64,000 nt of DNA from UBA11222 sp049323435 (GCA_049323435.1 JBMOMX010000013.1:1-64000); one strand, 5' to 3'. Counted from the first letter of the stretch, positions 6,934 through 15,081 are shown. Program-made: numbers and translations. Notes: generated by a model not told the origin, from the sequence alone.

Positions 6934-8526
6934 ATGAGTCTTTCCCGCGATTTATATTTTTCCAGCAAAGCCTGGCCATTTGAAGAAGCCCGCAAGGTAG
7001 TGGCGCGGATCGCGGGAAAAATGCCCGCCAAAGGCTATGTTCTGTTTGAAACCGGATATGGCCCCAGCGGCTTGCCGCATATCGGCACTTTCGGCGAGGT
7101 GGCGCGCACCAGCATGGTGCGGCATGCCTTTGAACAGCTAAGCGATGTGCCAACAAAGCTGATCTGCTTTTCCGACGATATGGATGGCTTTCGCAAGGTG
7201 CCAACCAATGTGCCAAACGGTGAAATGCTGGCCCGGTATCTGAAAAAGCCGCTCACCGATGTGCCCGATCCGTTTGGGGAACATAGCAGTTTCGGGGCGC
7301 ATAATAATGCCCGGCTGCGCGCGTTTCTGGACACTTTCGGATTTGAATATGAATTTTACAGTTCCACGGAGATGTACCGGTCCGGAAAATTCGACGCGGC
7401 GCTGCGCAAGGTTCTGCATAATTATGATGCGGTCATCAATGTGGTGCTGCCGGAACTTGGCGAGGAACGCCGCAAAACCTACAGCCCGTTTCTGCCGGTC
7501 TGCGCAAAAACCGGCTGTGTGCTGGAAGTGCCCGTGGTCGAAATACATCCGGAAACGGATAGTATTATCTATCGTGACGAAGATGGATCGCTGGTTGAAA
7601 CTTTGGTCACCGGCGGGCACTGCAAATTACAATGGCGCGCCGACTGGGCGATGCGGTGGGCGGCGCTGGACGTTGATTATGAAATGTCCGGCAAAGACCT
7701 GATCAGTTCGGTGCAGATGGGCAGCCGCATTTGCAAGGCCATAGAGGGGCGGCCGCCGGAAACGCTCAGCTATGAACTTTTCCTGGATGAGAATGGTGAG
7801 AAAATTTCCAAGTCGCGCGGCAACGGCCTGACAATTGAAGAATGGCTTCGCTACGCCTCGCCCGAAAGTCTGCAACTCTATATGTTTCAAAAACCGCGCA
7901 CGGCGAAGCGATTGCATTTTGATGTGATCCCCAAGGCGGTGGATGAATATATCGCACATCTGGACAGTTATGCCGGACAAGCGCCGGGCGATCAGATTGC
8001 CAACCCGGTGTGGCACATCCATCATGGCGCGCCGCCAAGGGAAGAAGTTCCGGTTTCATTTTCCATGCTTCTTAACCTTGCCAGCGCCAGTAATAGCAGT
8101 GACAGCGCCACATTATGGGGATTTATCGCGCGCTATCTTCCTGGCGTGCAGCCGGCGGCGCATCCCATTCTTGACCGGATGGTGCGCTATGCCGTGGCTT
8201 ATTATCATGACTTCGTGCTTCCAGCGAAGCAATACCGTCCGCCTACGGATCAGGAACGGGCGGCGATGCAGGATCTCATGCAAAGGCTGGCGGTCATGGA
8301 TGCCGGCGCCAGCGCCGAAATACTGCAAAATCTGGTGTTTGAAACCGGCAAGGCGCATGGTTTTGAAAATCTGCGTGACTGGTTCAGGGCCCTGTACGAG
8401 GTTCTGCTGGGGCAAAGCCAGGGGCCCAGAATGGGTTCGTTTATTGCACTCTATGGCATAAAGGAAACCTGCGCCCTGATAGCCGCAAAGCTTGACGCCG
8501 CAGCATCCGGAAGTGAGATGCAATGA
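6934..8526 (+). CDS. lysK: Class I lysyl-tRNA synthetase
   Basis: A class I LysRS (530 residues from the ATG at 6934) that charges tRNA-Lys with lysine. The Rossmann-fold HIGH-type motif is HIGT near residue 49 in SGLPHIGTFGEVARTSMV, and the KMSKS-type loop is KISKSRGNG near residue 290. Class I LysRS is typical of archaea, spirochaetes and many alphaproteobacteria, in contrast to the class II LysS of most bacteria. The open frame extends to 6850, but the extension has no similarity to the family and runs just behind the terminator, so the internal ATG is preferred; its ribosome site (AGCAGAG) is weak. The next gene overlaps by 4 bases. Confidence 0.94.
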   Translation: MSLSRDLYFSSKAWPFEEARKVVARIAGKMPAKGYVLFETGYGPSGLPHIGTFGEVARTSMVRHAFEQLSDVPTKLICFSDDMDGFRKVPTNVPNGEMLARYLKKPLTDVPDPFGEHSSFGAHNNARLRAFLDTFGFEYEFYSSTEMYRSGKFDAALRKVLHNYDAVINVVLPELGEERRKTYSPFLPVCAKTGCVLEVPVVEIHPETDSIIYRDEDGSLVETLVTGGHCKLQWRADWAMRWAALDVDYEMSGKDLISSVQMGSRICKAIEGRPPETLSYELFLDENGEKISKSRGNGLTIEEWLRYASPESLQLYMFQKPRTAKRLHFDVIPKAVDEYIAHLDSYAGQAPGDQIANPVWHIHHGAPPREEVPVSFSMLLNLASASNSSDSATLWGFIARYLPGVQPAAHPILDRMVRYAVAYYHDFVLPAKQYRPPTDQERAAMQDLMQRLAVMDAGASAEILQNLVFETGKAHGFENLRDWFRALYEVLLGQSQGPRMGSFIALYGIKETCALIAAKLDAAASGSEMQ

Positions 8527-9035
8527 AGCAGCTGCTGCTTCTGCGCAGTTGCCGGCACCGTGCCGCCGCTGCGTCCAGTCTTGCAGACTATCATCGCCCC
8601 CTGACACCGCGCGGTGAAATCGCGGCCATGCAACTGGGCAAAATCATGCGGAAAAATCACTATATTCCTGATTTGGCGCTATGCGCCACACCCGCCCGCA
8701 CGCGCCAGACCTTGGCCTTTATCTGGCCCTGTCTGGAGAATGCGCATGGCAAGACGCCGAAGCTTGTTTATGATTTCAAACTGCACGACATGCGCGGCGA
8801 TGGTCTGCTGGAACGGCTGCAAAAGCTTGATGCGGAATGCGATCGGGTTCTGCTTGTCAGCACCGCGCCCGGCATCTGCGACCTGGCAAGAATGTTATGG
8901 AAGGCGCAAAACGGCGCGCCTTCACCGTTCATCGCGGACCTGCCGCCGGGCGGACTCGCCGTCTTTACATGTGAGACCGGAAAATGGGCGGAACTTGCTG
9001 CGGGCATGTGCAGCCTGTCAGAACTGATCATTTGA
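8523..9035 (+). CDS. SixA-like histidine phosphatase family protein with altered active site
   Basis: A 170-residue protein of the SixA branch of the histidine phosphatase superfamily. The overall pattern is preserved: a first beta strand QLLLLR, then DYHRPLTPRG, then DLALCATPARTRQT with the conserved arginine. The usual catalytic RHxxS directly after strand 1 is replaced by RSCRHR; an RH dipeptide appears three residues late. Activity is therefore uncertain. It overlaps lysK by ATGA (4 bases), so it is translationally coupled to it, and its 3' end overlaps the convergent channel gene by 8 bases. Confidence 0.75.
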   Translation: MKQLLLLRSCRHRAAAASSLADYHRPLTPRGEIAAMQLGKIMRKNHYIPDLALCATPARTRQTLAFIWPCLENAHGKTPKLVYDFKLHDMRGDGLLERLQKLDAECDRVLLVSTAPGICDLARMLWKAQNGAPSPFIADLPPGGLAVFTCETGKWAELAAGMCSLSELII

Positions 9036-9996
9036 TTTCAGGGAACAACCCGCCGGAATGCAGTCCCATAAAGGTGCGTACCGCACAATAAATGACCAGC
9101 AGCGTCGCCAATCCAAGTATTGCAATACTTAGACCGGCCGGAAAATCCGGTCCCGCCGCCATGCGATATTCCAGCGCCGCGCTGGCGGCGGCAGCGGCGG
9201 GAAATGTTAATGCCCACCAGGAAAAACTGAAGCCTGAGCGCACAATACGTTCAAAATGGCTCAGGACTAAAATCAGAAAAAACAGCATTGCATAAAACAA
9301 AAAGCGCGCAAAGGGGTCAAGCATCTGCCCATTAAGCGCGGTATAGGACATGAAGGCCAGCGCCGGGGGTGTAACCGTGATCGCCAATAAAGGCAGTTCT
9401 GCATCCGCCAACGGCATATCAAAAATAAAACGGTTGAACAGCAGCACGAGAAAAATAATCCACAGCAACAGTCCGAAGCTGAACATCATCCAGCCCGCTT
9501 CTGAAAATCCCAGATGAAAGGCGGCAGCAGGCCCCAGCAGCAGGCCCGCCGACGGCAAAAACAGCGAGGGCTGAAAATACCGTCTGGAATGGCCCCCGGC
9601 CATCCAGCGGCGCACAATAATCAGTCCAAGGATGAATTGAAACAGCGTGGCGATGCCCCACATCATCGCCCCCGTAGCGCGATCAAGCGGCATGGCCCCC
9701 GCTGCAACTAATTGCAGGCTTAACGGCACACAGGCAAAAAACGAAACGCGGGTCACATCGTCAAATTCCGACCGCATGGATTGCGGGGAATGCATGATCT
9801 TTCTGCCATAGGCGGCAGCAATAAAGGCGAATACCAGCACGCCCGCAAAAATCAGCACCTCGCCAATCCAGGGGGCCACCCCGAACGCAAGCCCGGCTCT
9901 GCGCCAGGCCGCGCCAAGGCCCGCTATCCCCATTACCGCCGCAAACGCGGAGACAGGCACATCCGCAATCCGCCGCCCGGTATTACTCTGCGTCAT
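9028..9996 (-). CDS. SLAC1/TehA (TDT) family membrane channel or transporter
   Basis: A 322-residue polytopic membrane protein with about ten hydrophobic helices. The N-terminal VPVSAFAAVMGIAGLGAAW is the hallmark of the tellurite-resistance/dicarboxylate transporter (TDT, SLAC1-like) family, which includes bacterial TehA and plant SLAC1 anion channels. It is most likely an inner-membrane anion channel or transporter; the substrate is unknown. It follows the beta-barrel gene by 15 bases, which itself follows thiC by 15 bases, so it may belong to the transcript controlled by the TPP riboswitch. Confidence 0.85.
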   Translation of the reverse strand: MTQSNTGRRIADVPVSAFAAVMGIAGLGAAWRRAGLAFGVAPWIGEVLIFAGVLVFAFIAAAYGRKIMHSPQSMRSEFDDVTRVSFFACVPLSLQLVAAGAMPLDRATGAMMWGIATLFQFILGLIIVRRWMAGGHSRRYFQPSLFLPSAGLLLGPAAAFHLGFSEAGWMMFSFGLLLWIIFLVLLFNRFIFDMPLADAELPLLAITVTPPALAFMSYTALNGQMLDPFARFLFYAMLFFLILVLSHFERIVRSGFSFSWWALTFPAAAAASAALEYRMAAGPDFPAGLSIAILGLATLLVIYCAVRTFMGLHSGGLFPEIK

Positions 9997-10011
9997 TTCA
10001 CTCTTCCCATC

Positions 10012-10827
10012 TTAAAAACGTGACCAGACCGCCAGGAACAGCGCATTTCCCGCGCCAATATTGCGCCCGGAAAATTCACTGGACACGCCTGCCTGCAAAG
10101 CCATACCGTGCGGCAAATCACGCACGGTCGAAATCTGCGCCTTGAATAAATCATAGGCTGTTGGATCGGAATCATCCGGGCCGCGCGAGGAAAGAATATT
10201 AAAGCTCTGCACAATAATTTGATATTTCTGCACAGGCCGCACCCCAAAAGTGGCGTCAGCGCGCCATTGACCGGCGGCATTCCTGTCCCTGACGCGATAT
10301 CCCGCCTCGATGGAAGAAAAATATTCAAGATTCAGGGATTGTCTGGCAAGCCGCCCGCTGCGCCCGAACAGAATGCGGCCCTCCAAATCCCGGCTCGGCG
10401 CTTCTATGAATGGCTCCCGGTCAAATGAATTTGCGCCCGGAATTTTAACCAGTGCCTGCGCCGAGACTATCCAGAAATCGCCCACGAAAATTCTGGTTCT
10501 GGCGAACAGTTCCACTTGCGACAGGCCTTTCATCCCCTGCTGGCCCGCCCTGTTGAGATTATCCGTTCGCAGCCGGAAAAAAACAGGCTTCGCGCCCAGC
10601 GTCAGCCGGTCGGCAAGCCCATATTCGCCATATAGGAATAATTCCTGCTTGCGGTAGTCACGCCCGGGCGATCGCAAGCCAAGCCGGTCAAATCGTGCGT
10701 TTGAATGGTAGCTGCTGAGCGAGCTGATGATCAGCCCCTCGCCCTTAGTCTGCAACCAGGCCGCCCATGCGGGTGCGGAATTTATCCATAGGCATAACAC
10801 CAGCATGGCGGCGGGCGCCCGCGACAT
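10012..10827 (-). CDS. Predicted outer-membrane beta-barrel protein
   Basis: A 271-residue protein with a signal peptide (core about residues 6-20, cleavage after PAWA). The mature part alternates short amphipathic strands with turns, for example LIISSLSSYHS, YRKQELFLYGEYGLADRLTLGAKPV (a characteristic strand-turn-strand) and repeated aromatic ends, and the last residues WSRF end in Phe, as expected for a BAM-inserted barrel. No specific family is recognised. It lies between thiC and the SLAC1-type channel with 15-base gaps on both sides. Confidence 0.7.
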   Translation of the reverse strand: MSRAPAAMLVLCLWINSAPAWAAWLQTKGEGLIISSLSSYHSNARFDRLGLRSPGRDYRKQELFLYGEYGLADRLTLGAKPVFFRLRTDNLNRAGQQGMKGLSQVELFARTRIFVGDFWIVSAQALVKIPGANSFDREPFIEAPSRDLEGRILFGRSGRLARQSLNLEYFSSIEAGYRVRDRNAAGQWRADATFGVRPVQKYQIIVQSFNILSSRGPDDSDPTAYDLFKAQISTVRDLPHGMALQAGVSSEFSGRNIGAGNALFLAVWSRF

Positions 10828-10842
10828 GGCTGCGATCCAGGG

Positions 10843-12675
10843 CTACAGCGCCTCGTTCGACTTTTTCTCCTCGGTGCGAGCAAGCGCCTGATAAATCTTG
10901 CCGCCCGCATTGCGGAATTCGCCGGACTTTTCGGCCATGCCGCTGGCCGCATAATCGCGCACTTCCTGCGTGATTTTCATCGAACAGAATTTCGGCCCGC
11001 ACATGGAACAGAAATGCGCCACCTTATGCGCCTCTTTCGGCAGGGTCTGATCATGAAATTCCCGCGCCCGTTCCGGATCAAGCGAAAGATTGAACTGATC
11101 TTCCCAGCGGAATTCAAACCGCGCCCGGCTCAGCGCATCATCGCGCAATTGCGCCGCCGGATGCCCCTTGGCCAGGTCTGCGGCGTGCGCCGCAATCTTG
11201 TAGGTGATCACGCCAACCTTCACATCGTCACGGTCCGGCAGGCCCAGATGTTCCTTGGGCGTTACATAACACAGCATGGCGCAGCCGAACCAGCCGATCA
11301 TCGCTGCGCCAATGCCGCTGGTAATATGGTCATAGCCTGGCGCAATGTCGGTGGTCAGCGGCCCCAGCGTATAAAACGGCGCCTCGCCGCATTCGCGCAA
11401 CTGCTTGTCCATATTGATTTTGATCTTGTGCATCGGCACATGGCCGGGGCCTTCGATCATCACCTGCACACCCTTGTCCCATGCGATGCGGGTCAGCTCG
11501 CCCAGCGTTTCCAGTTCGGCGAATTGCGCCTCGTCATTGGCGTCGGCGATCGAACCGGGGCGCAACCCATCGCCCAGCGAAAAGCTGACATCATAGGCGC
11601 GCATAATGTCGCAAATTTCCTCGAAATGCGTATAGAGGAAATTCTCCTTGTGATGCGCCAGACACCATTTCGCCAGGATCGACCCGCCGCGGCTGACAAT
11701 GCCGGTCACCCGCTTGGCGGTCAGCGGCACATAGGCCAGCCGCACGCCGGCATGAATGGTGAAATAATCCACGCCCTGTTCCGCCTGTTCGATCAGCGTG
11801 TCGCGGAAAATTTCCCAGGTCAGATTTTCGGCGATGCCATCCACCTTTTCCAGCGCCTGATAGATCGGCACGGTGCCGATCGGCACGGGTGAATTACGGA
11901 TGATCCATTCGCGGGTATTGTGAATATTGCGGCCTGTGGAGAGGTCCATCACCGTGTCGGCGCCCCAGCGGATCGACCACACCATTTTATCGACTTCCTC
12001 GGCCACCGAGGACGCGACCGCGCTGTTGCCGATATTGGCGTTGATCTTGACCAGGAAATTACGGCCGATGATCATCGGCTCCAGTTCCGGATGATTGATA
12101 TTGCATGGGATGATGGCGCGGCCGCGCGCGATTTCGTCGCGCACAAATTCCGGCGTGATGAAATCCGGGATTTCCGCGCCAAAGCTTTCGCCATCGCGCA
12201 CGAGCTTTTCCTTTTGCGCGGCGCGGCCCATATTTTCACGGATCGCCACATACTCCATTTCGGCGGTAATAATTCCGGCGCGCGCATAGGCGAATTGCGT
12301 CACCGCCTGGCCGCCCCTTGCGCGCAGCGGGCGGTGCCGGATTGGAAATTCGGCCGCCAGGGCGGTTCCCGCATTGCCATTATCTTCGGGACGCATATCG
12401 CGGCCTTCATATTCCTCGACATCGCCGCGGGCGCGCACCCAGGCCTCGCGCGTGCGCGGCAGGCCTTTGTAAATATCAATATCCGCCGCAGCGTCGCTAT
12501 AGGGGCCGGACGTGTCATAGAGCCGCACCGGCGGTTCCTGGGCGCTTTCATGCAGGGCCACATCGCGCATCGGCACCCGCACGCCCGCCAGCGTCCCCTC
12601 CACATAGACCTTGCTGGAAGCAGGCAGCGGCCCGGTGGTCACGGCTATGCGGGCGTCTTTGGTGTGGATGTTCAT
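10843..12675 (-). CDS. thiC: Phosphomethylpyrimidine synthase ThiC
   Basis: ThiC, a radical SAM enzyme that rearranges 5-aminoimidazole ribotide to hydroxymethylpyrimidine phosphate in thiamine synthesis. The start is taken at the ATG at 12675 (610 residues), preceded by GGAGAG at good spacing; an in-frame upstream extension to 12729 runs into the riboswitch region and looks spurious. Family blocks are clear: VTQFAYARAGIITAEMEYVA near residue 140, the SLGDGLRPGSIADA region, GPGHVPM, and the C-terminal cluster-binding CxxC-x4-C as CSMCGPKFC near residues 552-560. It is the first gene downstream of a TPP riboswitch. Confidence 0.97.
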   Translation of the reverse strand: MNIHTKDARIAVTTGPLPASSKVYVEGTLAGVRVPMRDVALHESAQEPPVRLYDTSGPYSDAAADIDIYKGLPRTREAWVRARGDVEEYEGRDMRPEDNGNAGTALAAEFPIRHRPLRARGGQAVTQFAYARAGIITAEMEYVAIRENMGRAAQKEKLVRDGESFGAEIPDFITPEFVRDEIARGRAIIPCNINHPELEPMIIGRNFLVKINANIGNSAVASSVAEEVDKMVWSIRWGADTVMDLSTGRNIHNTREWIIRNSPVPIGTVPIYQALEKVDGIAENLTWEIFRDTLIEQAEQGVDYFTIHAGVRLAYVPLTAKRVTGIVSRGGSILAKWCLAHHKENFLYTHFEEICDIMRAYDVSFSLGDGLRPGSIADANDEAQFAELETLGELTRIAWDKGVQVMIEGPGHVPMHKIKINMDKQLRECGEAPFYTLGPLTTDIAPGYDHITSGIGAAMIGWFGCAMLCYVTPKEHLGLPDRDDVKVGVITYKIAAHAADLAKGHPAAQLRDDALSRARFEFRWEDQFNLSLDPERAREFHDQTLPKEAHKVAHFCSMCGPKFCSMKITQEVRDYAASGMAEKSGEFRNAGGKIYQALARTEEKKSNEAL

Positions 12676-12740
12676 GGCGCGTCTCTCCAGAAAAGCAGGC
12701 TTTAACGGAGGAACGCCGGGTCCGGCCAATCATGCCGCAG

Positions 12741-12830
12741 CTTCCGATCCCTCCGCCGGTACTAGCCGGATCAGGTTCAAAGGGTCCGCCAAACGGCGTC
12801 TCAACCCTTACGGGCTCCCCATGGAATGAG
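12741..12830 (-). promoter_or_regulatory. TPP riboswitch (THI element) of thiC
   Basis: Read on the minus strand the segment shows the standard THI-box order: a GGGGAGCCC start, GGGTTGAGA, the CTTTGAACCTGATCCGG core, CTAGTACCGGCG and the closing GGAGGGATCGGAAG. Stems P1-P5 can be drawn. It lies 66 bases before the thiC start. TPP binding should reduce thiC expression, most likely by hiding the ribosome site, since no strong T-run terminator follows. Confidence 0.96.
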
Positions 12831-12896
12831 GCATTGTAGAACCTAACCACGCTATTTCGCAATGGCTGTGATGGAATCGCAAATCAATTTACGGAT

Positions 12897-12911
12897 GCCC
12901 AAATATTGGGC
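12897..12911. promoter_or_regulatory. Palindrome between thiC and the MAPEG gene
   Basis: A perfect inverted repeat GCCCAA-ATA-TTGGGC, 45 bases upstream of the MAPEG start codon. It could be an operator for either divergent gene. The regulator is not identified. Confidence 0.35.
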
Positions 12912-12956
12912 ATGATGATCGCGGGTCCACGCCAACAAAAATTAAGGGGGAAACAA

Positions 12957-13376
12957 ATGACCATAGAATTGACGATGCTAGCCTGGAGCACGGTGCTGCT
13001 GATAGTGCTGATCATGACATCGGCTAACGCCAATGTCATGGCCATGGGCATGGCCTGGGGCTTTGGCAATCGTGATGAACCGTCGCATGTGACTGGCTGG
13101 GGCGCGCGGGCGCGGCGCACTTATTTGAACCATCTGGAAAATCTGCTGATCTTCGGGCTGCTGATTATCGTTGCGCATCTCGCCAATGTGCATACGCCGC
13201 TGACCATATTGGGCGCGCAACTGTTCCTGGCGGCGCGCATCGTCTATGCCGTACTGTATATTGCTGGCATCAGCGCGCTTGCCTCACGCACCCTGGCCTA
13301 TTTCGCGGGGCTTGTTGCCACCCTCATGATTGCCTATGCCGTGCTGACCGCCACGCCAGTGGCGGCCACTTTGTAA
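12957..13376 (+). CDS. MAPEG family membrane protein
   Basis: A 139-residue integral membrane protein with four hydrophobic helices, matching the MAPEG superfamily (membrane-associated proteins in eicosanoid and glutathione metabolism). Helix 1 starts at ELTMLAWSTVLL; the region around RARRTYLNHLENLLIFGLLII is the family's conserved N-x-x-E segment. Bacterial members are small glutathione-dependent transferases or peroxidases of mostly unknown substrate. The ATG at 12957 is chosen because AAGGGGG lies 8-14 bases upstream; the open frame upstream of it has no family similarity. A strong bidirectional terminator follows. Confidence 0.85.
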   Translation: MTIELTMLAWSTVLLIVLIMTSANANVMAMGMAWGFGNRDEPSHVTGWGARARRTYLNHLENLLIFGLLIIVAHLANVHTPLTILGAQLFLAARIVYAVLYIAGISALASRTLAYFAGLVATLMIAYAVLTATPVAATL

Positions 13377-13397
13377 CGGCTGGCCTTACGCGCATCC

Positions 13398-13429
13398 AAA
13401 AAGCCGGGCGGATTGGCCCGGCTTTTTTT
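13398..13429. terminator. Bidirectional intrinsic terminator
   Basis: AAAAAGCCGGG, an 8-base loop, then CCCGGCTTTTTTT. Both strands have a GC stem followed by a T-run, so it ends the rightward MAPEG transcript and the leftward haemoglobin transcript, whose stop is at 13435. Confidence 0.93.
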
Positions 13430-13434
13430 GAAAA

Positions 13435-13908
13435 CTATTTTGCGGCTGCGATCATTTTTGCGTCTTCCTCGCGGTAGATTTCCTTTTCCCGATTGATCAG
13501 AATATCCGCCAGAAAATTATACGCATCGCCCCAGGCCGCCATGATTTCGGGGCTGGCGGCGTCACCCAGCACATCCTTGATCGCCTGTAACAGGCAGGCG
13601 CCAATCACCGGATATTGTTCGGCAATCACCCGTGTATTGGTATGTTTGTGCGCGATATGCTCAAGCGGCCCCTTGAGCGCCTCCAGATTGTCGATGTTCT
13701 GCGCATAGGCGCAGACGGCCTCGGCCAGGCGCGCCGGTTGCGGCCCGCCATCGACCGGATATTTCATCCAGGTGTTCTCGAAGAAACGTTTGAATTCCGG
13801 CCGCGCCGTAAAGGCGATCTGATACATGCGCGCGGTGATTTCCTTGCCATGCTTCTGGAGCACAGGCGCAGTAGATTTGATGATCGCTTTGGTATGGTCA
13901 CTTAGCAT
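13435..13908 (-). CDS. Bacterial haemoglobin (Vitreoscilla-type single-domain globin)
   Basis: A 157-residue single-domain globin like Vitreoscilla haemoglobin and the N-terminal domain of flavohaemoproteins. The proximal haem histidine lies in the F-helix segment IAHKHTNTRV, followed by the family's EQYPVIGACLLQAIKDVLG. The ATG at 13908 gives the normal N-terminus (LSDHTKAIIKSTAPVLQKHG); the longer frame to 13947 is not supported. No FAD or NAD domain follows, so it is not a flavohaemoglobin. A likely role is oxygen handling at low oxygen or nitric-oxide detoxification with a partner reductase. A perfect FNR-type box lies 84 bases upstream. Confidence 0.92.
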   Translation of the reverse strand: MLSDHTKAIIKSTAPVLQKHGKEITARMYQIAFTARPEFKRFFENTWMKYPVDGGPQPARLAEAVCAYAQNIDNLEALKGPLEHIAHKHTNTRVIAEQYPVIGACLLQAIKDVLGDAASPEIMAAWGDAYNFLADILINREKEIYREEDAKMIAAAK

Positions 13909-13991
13909 GAAACAAGCCCTTTTATGATGCGGCGCGCGAAGGGGCACCCCGCTACTGCCGGACAGTCTCTGCCTGACCGGGAAAAAAAGGC

Positions 13992-14005
13992 TTGATCACA
14001 ATCAA
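13992..14005. promoter_or_regulatory. FNR/Anr-type binding site upstream of the haemoglobin gene
   Basis: TTGATCACAATCAA is a perfect match to the FNR-family consensus TTGAT-N4-ATCAA. It sits 84 bases upstream of the haemoglobin start codon and downstream of the lipB stop, in the right place for activation of a low-oxygen gene. Which FNR/FixK-type protein binds cannot be told from the window. Confidence 0.82.
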
Positions 14006-14012
14006 TGTAAAA

Positions 14013-14744
14013 CTAGAAATTTGACGGAGCGACCGGTCCAAATAACGGCGTGAAGCAGGACTGCATAGCAGCCGCCAGCTCATCCATGCTGATATTGACG
14101 CCGAGTTTAGCCAGACTGGTCACGCCATGTTCCGTTACGCCACAGGGCACGATACCGTCATAATGCGACAGGTCCGGGTTCAGATTAATGCTGACCCCGT
14201 GATAGCTGACCCAGCGGCGCACCCTTATGCCGATGGCGGCGATCTTGTCTTCGCCGCTATTATCGGCGCGGCGCACCCAGGTGCCAACCCGGCCCTCGCG
14301 GGTTTCACCGGTCACACCAAAAACCGCCAGCGTATCCTTGAGCCATTTTTCAAGATTACAGACAAATTTCCGCACATCCGGCCCGCGCTTGTTCAGATCA
14401 AGCATCACATAGGCCACAAGCTGACCCGGGCCATGATAGGTATATTGTCCGCCCCTTCCGGTCTCGTGAACCGGAAAGCGTCCGGGTTCCAGCAGATCCT
14501 GCGGTCTGGCGCTGGTGCCTGCCGTATAAATCGGGGGGTGCTGCAATAGCCACACCATTTCAGACGCAGTACCCGCCCGAATCCCGGCAATCTGTGTTTC
14601 CATAAACTCAACTGCATCGGGATAGGGCACCGGACTTTCAGAAACGCGCCACAAAACCGGCGGCAATTGCGCCACAGATGAATTATCCTGGGTATCTAAG
14701 GGACAGAGATCAGTCATATCAGCGGCACCTCGCTTGCGAACCAT
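14013..14744 (-). CDS. lipB: Octanoyltransferase LipB
   Basis: A 243-residue lipoyl(octanoyl) transferase that moves octanoate from acyl carrier protein to lipoyl domains of 2-oxoacid dehydrogenases. Visible family motifs are RGGQYTYHGPGQLVAY near residue 95, the lysine in KIAAIGIRVRRWVSYHG and the catalytic cysteine in DGIVPCGV near residue 198. The core family sequence begins around residue 30; the first ATG (14744) and an internal ATG (14717) are both possible starts. The haemoglobin gene lies downstream on the same strand, but the intervening FNR box suggests that it has its own promoter. Confidence 0.94.
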   Translation of the reverse strand: MVRKRGAADMTDLCPLDTQDNSSVAQLPPVLWRVSESPVPYPDAVEFMETQIAGIRAGTASEMVWLLQHPPIYTAGTSARPQDLLEPGRFPVHETGRGGQYTYHGPGQLVAYVMLDLNKRGPDVRKFVCNLEKWLKDTLAVFGVTGETREGRVGTWVRRADNSGEDKIAAIGIRVRRWVSYHGVSINLNPDLSHYDGIVPCGVTEHGVTSLAKLGVNISMDELAAAMQSCFTPLFGPVAPSNF

Positions 14745-14775
14745 CCCATATTAAATAATAGCCTGGCACGGGAAT

Positions 14776-14791
14776 TTAACGGTTCTCTAAC
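14776..14791. promoter_or_regulatory. CtrA-like site upstream of the fliN-like gene
   Basis: TTAA-CGGTTCT-CTAAC matches the CtrA consensus TTAA-N7-TTAAC with one mismatch. It lies 54 bases before the GTG start of the FliN-like gene and 32 bases upstream of the divergent lipB start. A CtrA role is plausible for a flagellar-type gene in this class, but a single near-match is weak evidence. Confidence 0.35.
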
Positions 14792-14844
14792 CCTGATAGG
14801 GAATGATCACTAATATATAAACAGGGAATAAGGAAAAACGGTTC

Positions 14845-15081
14845 GTGGAAACGAAAGCGATTGATAATGTTAAAATTGAAGTTTCCGTCGTGCTGGGCCA
14901 GGCGATCATGCCGATCCATCAATTGCTGAAAATGGGCCGCGGCGCGGTGATTGAACTTGAATCCCTGCAAACTGACCCGGTTCTGATCTATGCCAATAAA
15001 CGCTTGATTGCAAAGGCAGAAATCATGATTCAGGGCGAGGCCATTGCGGTTTCCATCCTTGACCTGGTGCGCTCACCCTGA
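14845..15081 (+). CDS. fliN: FliN/SpoA-domain flagellar motor switch protein
   Basis: A 78-residue protein consisting almost wholly of a FliN/SpoA (C-ring) domain: an N-terminal strand VKIEVSVVLG, then MPIHQLLKMGRGAVIELE, a short loop, and DPVLIYANKRLIAKAEIMIQGEAIAVSI. FliN forms the lower flagellar C-ring and binds FliH and CheY-type regulators. The start is a GTG at 14845 with AAGGAAA upstream; no nearby ATG is in frame. It is isolated: no fliM, fliG or type III export gene adjoins it, and the main flagellar genes of the window are 41 kb away. Confidence 0.85.
   Translation: METKAIDNVKIEVSVVLGQAIMPIHQLLKMGRGAVIELESLQTDPVLIYANKRLIAKAEIMIQGEAIAVSILDLVRSP

Noticed and set aside
11014..11892. 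292-codon plus-strand open frame inside thiC
   Set aside because: Antisense shadow of thiC, with no signal or family features.
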